Notes: generated by a model not told the origin, from the letters alone. A stretch of 64,000 nt of DNA from Bettongia penicillata ogilbyi (GCA_023548195.1 JAJHZJ010000270.1:930001-994000), one strand, 5' to 3'. Shown: positions 10,435 through 21,026, numbered from the stretch's first letter. Translations and numbers: made by a program.

Positions 10435-10640
10435 ACCTGTCTGTTACTGAGCATCTATTACATGCTCTCGATGTACCAGGCACCAGGCTAAACTTGGGAA
10501 GCGGGGTATAGCAAGAAAGGCAAGATCAGACTGTGCTCTCAGTGACTTTATATTTGAATGAGAGAGACAACAAGGAAGGAATTGGGCCCATAAAAGGCAT
10601 ATATAGAGTAAGTGGACATCAGGATAAGACGTTGGCATCT
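10435..10640 (-). repeat. antisense SINE-like repeat ('ggggatacaaag' family)
   Basis: 'ctgagcatctattacatgct', 'accaggcaccaggctaaact', 'gtgctctcagtgactttata' and 'tgagagagacaac' keep the family order in a diverged copy. Confidence 0.5.
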
Positions 10641-11011
10641 GTGGGGATCAGAACAGGCTTCCTCAGAAGGTAGAGTTTGAGCTTAGATAGCCTCAAATGT
10701 CGACACCTGTTAACCCAACCGTCTTTGCCTTCAATTCATTCATTCTCTCATTGGGCCATCCAATGATTTATTGATCACCGGGCTAGGGAGAGAAAGGAAA
10801 GCAAGAGAAATCTTCAGTTGCTGTCTGTTGTCAGGTCAGGAAAGTTCTCAAATGGAACCGATATACCAAGCTAGATCATCTCCCTTGCTTTCTGTATGTC
10901 CCTATCCATGTTACGTATCCTCTCTAAGCATCTGTTTCTTCATCTGGTAAATGGGAATGAGAATACCTGTAGTATGTGCTTCATACCTGCTGAAGGCAAC
11001 ATCGTATAGTA

Positions 11012-11311
11012 CAGAAGGGTCAAATACACAGCACCACAGGACTGGCAATGAAGCCCAAACCAGATAAAAATGTGATTAGCAAATACTTAATAAAACAAAT
11101 AAAAATACAATGGAATACAAATAATATAAAATATCTATCTATATATAATCTATATACATATAAATATAAATTATCTAGATATAAATACTTTAAAATACAA
11201 TGGAATATAAATAATATCACATTTTCAAACTAAGTCAATAGGCTGCCCAAAGGATTCCTTATGTGGAATTCCTTTAGTGGCCCAGGTTTTTATCTGAGTT
11301 TGAAACCACTG
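11012..11311. mobile_element. hAT-like non-autonomous DNA transposon
   Basis: The ends are imperfect inverted repeats: 'cagaagggtcaaatac' on the left, and the reverse of the right end is 'cagtggtttcaaactc'. The interior is AT-rich, and a 'taaaatacaatggaatayaa' motif is repeated at about 11103 and 11192 around a TATC/ATAT tract. No clean 8-base target duplication was found. Confidence 0.45.
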
Positions 11312-11314
11312 GTA

Positions 11315-11640
11315 GAATGGATGGAGGGTTAGCCTAGGAATCAGGACTCACTAATTTCAAATTCTGCTTTTGATGTGGAATCACTTTGAGACCCTAGGCC
11401 AGTCCCTTAACCTCTTAATCCCTCCCCTTTCCAACTATCTAAGACCCTCGTTTGCAGAGAACACTTACTGATCCCAGTTGGCTGAGGCAGTTTCCCTACC
11501 TGGAATTTCCTGCACAGATAGAATCTCCAGGCCTGGAGCCAAGAAAGATATCCTTTACAAGAATGTTGAGAGGGTTCAAAGACACAAGGGTATATATAAA
11601 CAAAGCGCTTGTGAACCTTAAAACAATATGTAAATGTTAG
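11315..11640 (+). repeat. MIR-like SINE and separate MIR 3' piece
   Basis: The first part is 11315-11430, with 'ttagcctaggaatcagga' and 'ctaggccagtcccttaacc'. A second fragment near 11600-11640 reads 'aaagcgcttgtgaacctta', a MIR 3' motif. Confidence 0.45.
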
Positions 11641-11784
11641 GGATGATTCTTCGTAGTTAGGGAATCTTAACTGGATGTTCTTCCAAGTCAAAGTTAGCAT
11701 GCTTTCCACTATACCAAGGCTGTGCATCTATCAGCAGTCAGGAGTCGAACAGGAAACTTCTGACTGCTGCCCCAGGGTTGTGTC

Positions 11785-11905
11785 GGTTACAGTAGACTGG
11801 AAGCCCCTTGAGCACAGGACTACTTAGTTGTTGCTGTTTTCTTTGTTTCCCTGGTGCCTAGAATGAAGAAGGCACTCAATAAATGTTTATTGAGTTTAAT
11901 TCAGT
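11785..11905 (+). repeat. L2 3' end
   Basis: 'agactggaagccccttgagc', 'ccctggtgcctagaatgaag' and 'ggcactcaataaatgtttat'. Confidence 0.7.
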
Positions 11906-13110
11906 TCTCAATGACACTTGGCTACCCTAACCTCTCTCTCTTTGGTGAAGAGAAAAAATGATCGTTCTTTAATTTAGATTTTTTCTAACTCAGAATAAGC
12001 GCATTCCCTCTTTATCAGTCTATTTGTGAGATCATAGTGTAATTGTCAAATTTATATTATAACATTTTGCTAATAGGTAATCAATTTATAGCCCAGTGTA
12101 GTGTGGGCAATAAAAATTCAGGTTTTCCAAAGGGTAGACAGAGAGTGAGAATTTGTAATTGCATTTCCCTACCTGGGGAATCGGCTCCATTTTATCCCAA
12201 GCTAATAATACACCTTCACATGGATGGAGTCACCTTGAAGGTGAGGAAGTGTTCCTCTCCAATGTTCTTGTCTTTGCCTAAGTGAACACTCCCTAGAGAT
12301 TGGTCTCTGAGCCCACTTTGCTGGAAATGCTCTGGGAGATGCTCTGATACTGGCCCTGCTATATCCTTTTTCCTGACCTGGTACCTCATGGAGCTCAAGA
12401 GGAGGCAATTATTAACTTTAACTTCAAGATGGAAATTCAGAGACATCCAGAAAGGAAGTAATATGCTCAAAATAACCCGGCATTCCTGGGAACGGAGCTG
12501 CGAGCACTGAGCCTGTGAATTCCTCCATGATCAGACTCCTCCTGGCCCAGCAGCCCAAGCCAGGAAATGCCTCAGATCACAAGATCAGTTTGGGGTACCT
12601 GGAGGCTGGGCAATTGTGTCAGGACCCTGCTTCAGAGTCACCCCTCCCCCCTCATCATCCTGGTGTATCCAACTACCCCTTGTTCTCCAGCTTCCTTTTA
12701 TAAAGGTCCTTTTCCTTTCAAGCTTGCCCTTTGATGTGGCTCTGTGGCCTATTTTAGTTGTATAAACAAACTAGCATTTGATGGGACACACGGTGTGATT
12801 TTCTCCAGGCCTCTGACCCCCAAGGGATAGTCCTGGGCCCTCTGTACCCCACATGCCCCCATGGCCACCACTGTGCCCGGAAACACTGCCAAATAAAATG
12901 AATGCTGCTTAAAATTTGGGAATGTCAGGAAGGAGGTGGACTGACTCAGAGCCCAAACTTCAGAATTTGGAATGAAAATGTAGCTTGGTGAACTCAGAAA
13001 GTTGATTATTTGTTTACTGCATTTGTGTGGTTCCTCTGACAAATCTGTTATTAATAAAGACATTAATTATAGTTAATCATAGCAGCTCGCCCTTATATGG
13101 CATTCTGAGA
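11906..13110. other. no recognisable feature
   Basis: 1.2 kb with short overlapping frames on both strands and no confident repeat. A splice-donor-like 'gaag|gtgagg' occurs near 12238, without a credible exon before it. Confidence 0.35.
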
Positions 13111-13114
13111 TCAA

Positions 13115-13197
13115 CATTTCACTTATGAGGTAGGTAGCACAAATTATATTATCCCCATTTTAGAGATGAGAAAACTGAGGCTCAGCGAAATGGTCCC
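13115..13197 (-). repeat. antisense MIR, left part, interrupted by the HAL1 insertion
   Basis: 'atccccattttagagatgag' and 'aaaactgaggctcagcg' mark the MIR. It resumes at 16004-16065 with 'cacaccaggtctctggattc' and 'ccgtactctttccttga'. The two pieces join into one MIR when the LINE and one duplication copy are removed. Confidence 0.65.
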
Positions 13198-13210
13198 ACA
13201 GCCACATTTC
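13198..13210. other. target-site duplication, copy at LINE 3' end
   Basis: The 13-mer ACAGCCACATTTC is repeated exactly at 15991-16003. The match extends by up to three C's to the left, but these cannot be told apart from the LINE's own 5' terminal C/G run. Confidence 0.8.
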
Positions 13211-14245
13211 TTTTCTTTTTTTTTAATAAAAATTTATTTATTTAACTTTTTACATTCATTTTCACAAAATTTTGGGTTCCAAATTTTCTCCCCATTTATC
13301 CTCTCCCCCCACCCCAATACACCGAGCAATCTAATTTTCCCTATAACCAATCTGCCCTCTCTTCTATCATCCCTCCCTTCTCTTGTCCCCATCTTCTCTT
13401 TTGTCCTGTAGGGCCAGATGACTTTCTATTCCCCATTAACTGTATTTCTTATTTCCTAGTAGCAACAACAATACTAAACAGTTGTTCCTAAAACTTTGAG
13501 TTCCAAATTCTCCCCATCCCTCCCTCCCCACCCATTCCCTTTGGGAAGGCAGGTAATTCAATATAGCCCATATCTGTGTAGTTTTGCAAATGACTTCCAT
13601 AATAGTCGTGTTGTGTAAGACTAACTGTATTTCCCTCCATCCTATCCTGCCCCCCATTGTTTCTATTCTGTCTTTTGATCCTGTCCCTCCCTGAGTGTTG
13701 ACTTCAAATTGCCCCCTCCTCCCATTGCCCTCCCTTCCATCATCCCCCCGCCCTTGCTTATCTCCTTCTCCCCTACTTTCCTGTATTGTAAGATAGGTTT
13801 TCATACCAAAATGAGTGTGCATTTTATTCCTTCCTTTAGTCGAATGTGATGAGGGTAAACTTCATGTTTTTTTCTCAGCTCTCCTCTTTTCCCCTCCACT
13901 AAAAAATCTCCTGCTTGCCTCTTGAATGACATAAAATTTACCCCATTCCATTTCACCCTCTTTCCTCCCACTGCATTTCTCTCTCACCATTTACCTTAAT
14001 TTCTTTTAAGATATGGTCCCATCCTATTCAATTCACTCTGTGCTCTCTGTCTCTGTATGTGCGTGCACGTGTGTATGTGTGTGTGCGTGCACGTGTGTAC
14101 ATGTGTGTGTGTGATCCCACCAACTACCCAGATACTGAAGTTTTAAGAGTTACAAATATTGTCTTTCCATGTAGGAATGTAAACAGTTCACTTTTGGTAA
14201 GTCCCTTCTGACTTCTCTTTGCTGTTTACTTTTTCATGCTTCTTC

Positions 14246-15339
14246 TCATTCTTGTGTTTGAAAGTCAGATTTTCTTTTCAGCTCTGGTCTTTTCATCAAG
14301 AATGCTTGAAAGTCCTCTGTTTCATTGAAAAACCATATTTTCCCCTGAAGTATTGTACTCAGTTTTGCTGGGTAGGTGATTCTTGGTTTGAGTCCTAGTT
14401 CCTTTGACTTCTGGAATATCCTATTCCATGCCCTTCAGTCCCTTAATGTAGAAGCTGCTAGATCTTGAGTTATCCTGATTGTATTTCCACAATACTGGAA
14501 TTGTTTCTTTCTAGCTGCTTGCAATATTTTTTCCTAGATCTGGGAATTCTGGAATTTGGCCACAATGTTCCTAGGAGTTACTCTTTTTGGATCTCTTTCA
14601 GGCAGTAATCGATGGATTCTTTCAATACTTATTTTGCCCTCTGGTTGTATATCAGGGCAATTTTCCTTGGTAATTTCATGGAAGATGATGTCTAGGCTCT
14701 TTTTTTGATCATGACTTTCAGGTAGTCCCATGATTTTGAAATTGTCTTTCCTGCATCTATTTTCCAGGTCAGTTGTTTTTCCAATGAGATATTTCACATT
14801 CTCTTCCATTTTTTCATTCTTTAGGTTTTGTTTTGTGATTTCTTGGTTTCTCAAAAAGTTATTAGACTCCATCTGTTCCATTCTAATTTTGAGAGAACTA
14901 TTATCTTCAGTGAGCTTTTGAACCTCTTTTTCCATTTGGCTAATTCTGCTTTGGAAAGCATTCTTCTCCTCATTGACTTTTTGAACCTCTTTTGCCAATT
15001 GAGTGAGCCTATTTTTCAAGGTGTTATTTTCTTCAGCATTTTTTTGGGTCTCCTTTAGCAAGGTATTGACCCGTTTTTCATGCTTTTCTTGCATCTCTCT
15101 CATTTCTCTTCCCAGTTTTTCCTCCACCTAACTTGATTTTCAAAATCCTTTTTGAGCTCTTCCATGGCTTGAGCCCACCGGACATCCACCTCCGATGTCT
15201 GGGATACAGAGGCCCCAACCTCCACATCTTTCCCTGATGGCAAGAATAGTTCCTTGTCATCAGAATTGAAAGGCGGGAACATCTGTATCCCATCAAAGTA
15301 GCTCTCTATGGTCTTCTTTTGCTTCCTTTTTCTGGGCAT
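14246..15339 (-). pseudogene. HAL1/L1 ORF1 protein (RNA-binding chaperone), disrupted
   Basis: ORF1p of L1-type elements binds its own RNA and acts as a nucleic-acid chaperone in the retrotransposition particle. The frame opens at 15339 with MPRKRKQKKTIESYF, a basic start. A frameshift, apparently one missing base near 15128-15133, moves it into the frame ending at 14534. That section has a long heptad coiled coil (KRVNTLLKETQKN through RISQMEKEVQKL), then the RRM-like part (CRKDNFKIMGLPES). After TPRNIVAKF there is a stop at 14534-14536 and, 32 codons later in the same frame, a second stop at 14435-14437. The C-terminal domain continues to the natural end at 14246-14248, with PRITYPAKLS and FFNETEDFQAF. 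That domain order is the standard one for L1 ORF1p. The gene is dead in this copy; the lesions look like ordinary decay. Confidence 0.75.
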
Positions 15340-15990
15340 TTTCCCAGCCAGTTACTTGGCTTCTGAGATTCCTCTCCACCCCCGCCTAGATCTGCCCAGC
15401 TAGTGCTTGGGGTCTGAGATTCAAATGGGCTTTGTTATTCAATGTGAGCTTAAGTTCTGGTGCTCAGGTGGGGGCAGGGCCACCTCCCAGGCTCAGTTCC
15501 CTCAGGGTGTTTATGCAGAGACCTTTGATAATGGCCCTGAACTTCTGCTTGCTGCTCGAGGAGTCCCGGGCCACCACTGCCGCCTCTGCCGCTGCCTCTG
15601 CTACTGCCTCCCGAGGGGGCCCGAGTCATGGAAACACCCCGCTTCCCTCTCGGCCAGCCCAGATGTCTCTCTCACTGACCTGTAGCTCCTGTGGGTGGAG
15701 GGAACTTCCCGGCCGCCGGAGGTTCCGTCCCTGAAGCCTGCTCGGATCTGCTCCTCTGGGGCTGTGGCCAGGGCAGCTCAGGGATGGGCTCTGCTTTCTG
15801 GGGTGTGACGGACCCCTGGGGACGGCTCTCCAGGGCTCTCTGGAATGGAAATCTCTTCCACTGTGTTTCTGTGTGCCTTGCAGTGCTTCAGAATTTGTGG
15901 GGAGTTATTCTTGCAAGAAATATATGGGCTGTGGGTTCAGAGCTAGCATACGTGAGTCTTTCTATTCTGCCATCTTGGCTCCACCCCCCC
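15340..15990 (-). promoter_or_regulatory. HAL1 5' UTR with YY1-like box, probable internal promoter
   Basis: Read on the minus strand, the element's first bases contain AAGATGGC (near 15971), the core of a YY1 site. L1 elements of other mammals carry a YY1 site near the start that helps place transcription initiation. The rest of the 5' UTR is GC- and CpG-rich compared with its surroundings (15540-15800). Present-day activity is unknown. Confidence 0.5.
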
Positions 15991-16003
15991 ACAGCCACAT
16001 TTC
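15991..16003. other. target-site duplication, copy at LINE 5' end
   Basis: Exact repeat of the 13-mer at 13198-13210. Followed directly by the resumed MIR (16004-16065). Confidence 0.8.
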
Positions 16004-16084
16004 CACACCAGGTCTCTGGATTCTAGGGGCCGTACTCTTTCCTTGAAGACACGCTGCTTTGTTTGTGGGCAGTGTACCCCTCCT

Positions 16085-16440
16085 CCTTCCTTGGAATGAA
16101 CTCCCTCATTGTTCACCCATACCTTTCTCCCAGCCTTTTAAAGACCCGCTCTCCTTTCAAGGCCAGCACAGATGCTACTTCCGCTAGGAAGCCATCCTTG
16201 TTGACATCCTAGGGGGAAGTGTGGCTTCCTCCAATTTCTTAAGACATGTTGCCTGGATCATTTCTTCCCTTCTCTTGCATCATGGTCATTTTTTGTTTCT
16301 TTGTTTTTGTGGGGAGTTTTTCAGTCTCCTCTGATAGAATGTAAGCTCATTGAGAGCAAGAATTATTTCCTTTTTTATATCTCTATCCTCATAGTACTTG
16401 GAATCCAGTAGGCACTCAATGAGTGCTTGTTGATTGTTTT
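16085..16440 (+). repeat. L2 3' end, long
   Basis: 'tggaatgaactccctcattg', 'gctaggaagccatccttgtt', 'gtaagctcattgagagcaag' and 'ggcactcaatgagtgcttgt' occur in L2 order over 350 bases. Confidence 0.7.
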
Positions 16441-16529
16441 TTAAAAGCTTTAATTGGCCTTTTTCTTTTTACATCATCTCAGTTTCTAAATATAACCCTA
16501 CCCTCTCCTCTATCCAGTAAGTCTTTCTT

Positions 16530-16575
16530 TAAAGGACTGAATGAACAAATGAATGAACGAATGAATGAAAAAGCA
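16530..16575. repeat. degenerate (GAAT)n microsatellite
   Basis: 'gactgaatgaacaaatgaat' continuing to 16568. It sits between two L2 fragments. Confidence 0.5.
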
Positions 16576-16984
16576 TTTATTCCAGACAGACCAGAAAGGT
16601 CATACCTTTTATTTCCCCTTACCCAGAAGTGTTCCAGTTCCATGTTGAAGAATTTGGAAACTCCTTTATCTGATCCTAACCTTTTGTCATTCCATCTCCC
16701 CCAAAGCCTCTTCTGTCCTCCCTGGGACTCCAGGCTCTCCACCCCTTTCCCAGACTGTCATATCACCTTCCCTGGCTATGCTCTCCTCTCTTCCAATTTT
16801 GATCCCTATAATTCACCTCTACATCACTTCATTTCAAGGGGGTCTTTAGGGTCCCCTCTGAACTTAGGACCTTTTGATTCCATTTCCTTTCTCACTGCTA
16901 CTCACCGTTTTCCAGACCCTCTCCCTGGTTTGCCCCAGCAGTCAGCCTCTTTCCATTCCCACTCATGATACTCAATAGGGTTGA

Positions 16985-17310
16985 ATGGCGGCCTTTTCTT
17001 TCATCTTTCTGGATGTCTCTGCAGCGTTCAGCTTGGTTGGGCCCCTTGTCCTGGTTATATTCTCCCCCTCTGGGTTTTCATGGTACTGCTTCTTCTCCCA
17101 TCAGTGTGACCCCTCTCCAGTCACCTTGGCCTACATTGTATTTATTTTGTATGGTTTGCCTATTTATGTCAAGTTGTCTTCTCTATTAGAGTAGAAACTT
17201 CTTGAGGGCTGGGACTGTTTTCAGTTTTTCTCTGTGTCCTCAGCACCTAGCGCAATCTGACACATGGTGAGCCCTTTATAGAAGTTGGTTGTTTGATTGT
17301 CAACATCACA
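16985..17310 (+). repeat. L2 fragment with reverse-transcriptase remnant joined to L2 3' end
   Basis: The + strand frame from about 16985 reads FLDVSAAFSLVGPL then SPSGFSWYCF. This resembles the conserved L2 reverse-transcriptase stretch around the 'L-D-x-S-A-A-F-D' motif, with the catalytic-region Asp replaced by Ser. It passes, with sequence missing in between, into an L2 terminus ('aacttcttgagggctgggac', 'cacatggtgagccctttata'). Confidence 0.55.
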
Positions 17311-17319
17311 GACAAGGAA

Positions 17320-17770
17320 GAGCCAGGAAATTTGTAGCTCTCTGCATCGTTTGTTCATCTATCTAAAACTGCTTCTTACCTCGTTCAGCTTGAAAAGTGG
17401 ACAAGTAATTAATTCTATTAGGCCATCATTCAGCCTTCACCTGAAACATTAGGCCACGAACAAGTGCAGTCCACCTCCATTCCTTGGCCCTCTCCCAACA
17501 GGAGGAGAGTGAAATGTGAGTACCTGGAGCCCAGCCATCATCTGTGCTCTCAGGGAGGCTGAGCAAGGTGATTACAAAGGCTGGCTAGACCGACCCTCCA
17601 TCACTAGAGCCACACAGCTCACTGCCTGACAAACAGAGCCTGCCAAGCAAGAATGAATTCAGGCCTGCCCCTGCCCTGGCACTCACTGATCGTACGTGTG
17701 CCCTCAGAACCTCTGGCTTAGATCCAACGGTGGTTTGGAGGTCTGTGTACTCAAGGAGAGCATGTCCTGG
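17320..17770. other. no recognisable feature
   Basis: No confident repeat or reading frame in this 450-base stretch. Confidence 0.35.
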
Positions 17771-17784
17771 ATCAGGGGCCTGCA

Positions 17785-18110
17785 GAGTTACAGGGTATCT
17801 TAGATGACCCCAGAGGGCTATCTACTCCAACCCCCTCATATGACAGAGGAGGAAACTGAGGTCAAGAGGTTAAATACCAGGTCTTCTGACTGCAGAATCA
17901 GTGCTCTTTCCAACTAATGAGAACAGACCTATTTCAGCACAGCCGTATAAGAAAAAAATGGCCTTAGGAACTTGAGGACCCAAGTTCAGATCCCACATAT
18001 GATGCCTAGGTAACCTTGGACAAGGCTTTTGACCTCTCTGGGACTTAGTTTCCCCACCTGGACTCTCAATCTATGAGACATCTCCAAACTGTGCTTCCTA
18101 TCCCATGGTC
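17785..18110. repeat. antisense MIR-related repeat followed by sense MIR
   Basis: The minus copy (17785-17930) shows 'caaccccctcatatgacaga' and 'aggaggaaactgaggtcaag'. The plus copy (17935-18110) shows 'cccaagttcagatcccacat' and 'cttagtttccccacctgga'. Confidence 0.55.
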
Positions 18111-18119
18111 CTTCTCTTT

Positions 18120-18365
18120 CCCCATTTGAACTTGACCCCTAGCTCCTGAGGCCCTGGGTTCATTCTTGCCCAGAACCTGGGCACCAGGTCACAAAGTGGC
18201 CATCTCCAAAGTCTGCCACCGTGACAGTACCCCCTTTAGCCCCCCCTTCCCATGCAGCTTTCCCCTGTTAGGATGTGAGGATTATCGGGCTCAATTATTT
18301 TTGTATTCTTAGTGCCTAGCACCATATGTGGCACATAGTAAGCTCTTAATAAATGGGTTTGCTTT
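18120..18365 (+). repeat. L2 3' end
   Basis: 'gtattcttagtgcctagcac', 'atgtggcacatagtaagctc' and 'ttaataaatgggtttgc' mark the terminus. Confidence 0.6.
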
Positions 18366-18639
18366 TTTAAAATTCATTCTTAAAATTCCTCCTATTTACA
18401 TGGCTTCATATTATATCTTTGGCTCTTAGACCAAGTTATGAAAGCAGCTCTTTAAGACTGGCTGTAGAGTGAATGGAAATGAAGATCCAGAAGAGTTCCA
18501 CCCAGCAGTCCTGGGTTACAGCGACAAGATTTCATGGATCACTTGTGTTACCAGTAGGGGTCAGTGCCGGCAAACACCACTGAGCGCCTGCCTAACTGGG
18601 AGACACAAGGTTTTTAGACCAGCTTGGACAAGCTTCCTT

Positions 18640-18905
18640 ATTCCAAAGGGAAACATCAGTAATTTAGTAACCCATCTCTCAAAGGTGGGGGTGCCCTCCC
18701 TCCCAAACTGCTTGGCAGTGAACTGCCTTGTATTTATTCTCTAACGACCCTGTGTATTCTCATCCATGGACTTGTCTTCCATCTGAGAATGCAAACTGCT
18801 TATTAGTTTCAGGTGTTCTCAGTCATTGTATTTGTATTTCCAGCAACCCACACTGTGCCTGGCACATAGTAGGTGATTACTAAATGCTTGTCTATTGGAT
18901 GAGAC
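18640..18905 (+). repeat. L2 3' end
   Basis: 'ttgtatttattctctaacga', 'gagaatgcaaactgcttatt' and 'gtgcctggcacatagtaggt' in order. Confidence 0.65.
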
Positions 18906-19058
18906 AATAGAAAAAAGGGATGGTCATTTGAAAGATTGAGCGGCTGCAGAAAGATTCAGTGAATGCATTTCTTGAAGGTTAGAGTTCCAGAAAAGCCTTT
19001 TGGTCCCAGAGCAGTGGGGCTGTGGAGAACAGGGATGATGTGAGAATGAGGATAAGCC

Positions 19059-19400
19059 TTTTTTTTTTTTTTTTTTTTTTTTAGCAGATCTATAATTTCA
19101 GTGGTGCAGGGAACTCCCATTGCTAAGGAGACTTCCTTTATCTTTTAAAAAATGTTATCTTTATTTTTCTCAATTATATGTAAAAACAATTTTAACGTTA
19201 TTTTTTTAAAATAATTTTTGAGTTCCAAATTAGGAAGCTGTTTTTACTAATGTAGATTGGAACATGGTCTACAATTTATAATCTTAGAGACCTGCCTGGG
19301 GCACTGAGAAGTTAAGTGAGTTACTTGGGGTCAGAGGTTGGAAATGAACCCACATCTTCCTGATTCTGAGACCAGCCCTGTAGTCACCACAGCTGGCTGC
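19059..19400 (-). repeat. poly(T) and marsupial SINE interrupted by an L1 3' tail
   Basis: A T-run (19059-19082) is followed by 'gggaactcccattgctaagg', the reversed end of a SINE also seen at 25480, 27260, 51775 and 52200. An L1 terminus sits at 19143-19232 ('tatgtaaaaacaattttaac', 'gagttccaaatta'). The SINE resumes with 'taatcttagagacctgcctg' and 'cagaggttggaaatgaaccc'. The outer pieces are collinear with the uninterrupted relatives, so the L1 tail is the later insertion. Confidence 0.5.
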
Positions 19401-19429
19401 TTTCGATAATAATAAGAAATAGGAGAACT

Positions 19430-19620
19430 GACATTCAAGTCTTACTTGAACGTTTGAAAGTTACCTAATGTATGTTATTTCCTTCGGTCCTTACCACATT
19501 CATGCCAGATTGAGTACGTCAGGTTTAATATCCCCTTTTACACATGAGGAAATTGAGCCTGAGAAAGTGAAGTGATTTGCTTCTGATCACACAGCTGTTA
19601 AGTGTCAGGGGCAAGAGAGG
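19430..19620 (-). repeat. antisense MIR
   Basis: 'cccttttacacatgaggaaa', 'ttgagcctgagaaagtgaag' and 'atcacacagctgttaagtgt'. Confidence 0.6.
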
Positions 19621-19629
19621 CACGCAGCC

Positions 19630-20040
19630 CCTGCTGCCTCCACGTTTGGCATTGTTTTCATTCTTTCATGCGGCATGTCTAAGAGAATAACATGGGGATT
19701 TTTCCAGTGAATTGCCCATCGTGCCTTACAGCAGAGAAGAAACAATGAGAAAGGGAAGTGCGTTTATCTTCTCAGGCACATGTTAGCTTTCCTTCCAAAA
19801 CAGCCCAAAGAACAAAGAAGTTTGTGAATTGTGTGTCTGAGGAAGACCTTTGGAATACCAAGTAGAAGGTCAGGGGCATGTGATGGAACCAGGGTGTTAA
19901 TGAATCACCCAAGACACAGGGAGGTTTGAGCCAACAACGGCCGAAGTGGCAGCGAGTAAAGCGGCAGTCTGAGATCTGAATGTCGTCAAACTACAAGAGC
20001 TCAAACCCCACCTTCGCCAAGTTCACCTTCTCATAACAGT
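19630..20040. other. no recognisable feature
   Basis: No confident repeat, RNA gene or frame in this 400-base tract. Confidence 0.35.
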
Positions 20041-20044
20041 GACA

Positions 20045-20290
20045 GATGGTAATAGCTAATTTAACAATATCTTAAAGACTTTAAGTAACTAAGGCATTTT
20101 AAGGTTTTAAAAAAGTCCTTACTTCACAACATTCCAGTAAGGGGCATATTACGAATATTGTCCCTCTTCTACATGTGAGGAAACTGAGGCTCTGAGAAGT
20201 TATGGAACTTACCTGTGCTCACTCAGCTACTCAGTGTGAGTGGTGATTTCCAGCCTGGGCTCATGACACTGAATCCAGTGATCTTCTGAT
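20045..20290 (-). repeat. antisense MIR
   Basis: 'tctacatgtgaggaaactga', 'ggctctgagaagttatggaa' and 'tcactcagctactcagtgtg' in reverse MIR order. Confidence 0.6.
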
Positions 20291-20449
20291 GACATTAACA
20301 GAGCTCATGGTGTCCATCTCCTCCCTCTTCCTGATGCTTATGATCATTCTTAGGTCTTTGTCATAACAGAAGGATCCAGTTCTCAAACTACCTTGTATTT
20401 AACTACTTTGTATATTTTTGCATTTATTCCCTTTATATTCTGAATATAA

Positions 20450-20735
20450 GGATAATTAGATAGACAGATAAATGGATAGATGATAGAGGAACAGGTGAAG
20501 GGATGATAGATAAATGGATATATAGATTAGATAGGTCAATAGATGGGATGGATAGATAAATAGATGGATGGATAAATGATAGATTCATAGATTAGATAGG
20601 TAGATAGATAGTGAGAGAGATGGATATGTAGATAGATTAGATAGGTAGATAGCTGGGCAGATGGATTGACAGATAGACGAATGGATGGATGGAAGAATGG
20701 ATGGATGGAAGAATGGATGGATGGATACTTGTCTC
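20450..20735 (+). repeat. GATA/GATG compound microsatellite
   Basis: Impure mixture of GATA, GATG and AGATTAGATAGGT units over about 285 bases, changing to purer GGAT/GAAT units near 20680-20730. Confidence 0.85.
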
Positions 20736-20750
20736 CCTTAGTAAAACATA

Positions 20751-21026
20751 ATGACAGTACAGGAGTCAGGAGGACCTGATTTCAAATCTCACCTCAGACA
20801 CTTGACACCCACTAGCTGTGTGACCTTGGGCAAGTCACTTAACCCCAGTTGCCTCATCCTGGGTCATCTCCAGTCATCCTGATGAATATCTGGTCACTGG
20901 ATTCAGATGGCACTGGGGGAGAAGTGAGGCTGGTGACCTGCACAGGCCTCCCTCACTCAAAACAAAGTCAAGTGCAAGTCATGTCATCATTTCTCTGATG
21001 GCATGATCTTCTTCGGCAACGAAGGA

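Larger units (their letters stand above)
13211..15990 (-). mobile_element. full-length HAL1-like ('half-L1') retrotransposon
   Basis: A complete 2.78 kb LINE in reverse orientation. Its 5' end (15990) begins GGGGGGTGGAGCCAAGATGG. A GC-rich 5' UTR of about 650 bases follows, then one L1-type ORF1 (15339-14246), then about 1.0 kb of 3' UTR. The 3' UTR contains a TG/CA microsatellite (14050-14112) and several purine-rich blocks. The element ends in an A-rich tail (13211-13228). It is flanked by a 13-base target-site duplication, so this is an intact insertion and not a truncated relic. I see no endonuclease or reverse-transcriptase frame between ORF1 and the tail. That is the HAL1 layout, in which ORF1 is kept and ORF2 is absent, and mobilisation would depend on an L1 partner. 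The alternative is an ordinary L1 with a private ORF2 deletion; comparison with other copies decides. Confidence 0.75.

Noticed and set aside
13436..13822. 128-codon minus frame within the HAL1 element
   Set aside because: Falls in the purine-rich 3' UTR; translation is Gly/Arg/Glu-rich and has no endonuclease or reverse-transcriptase motif.
15407..16026. Plus-strand frames of 92-111 codons
   Set aside because: They are antisense to the HAL1 5' UTR and owe their length to its GC content.
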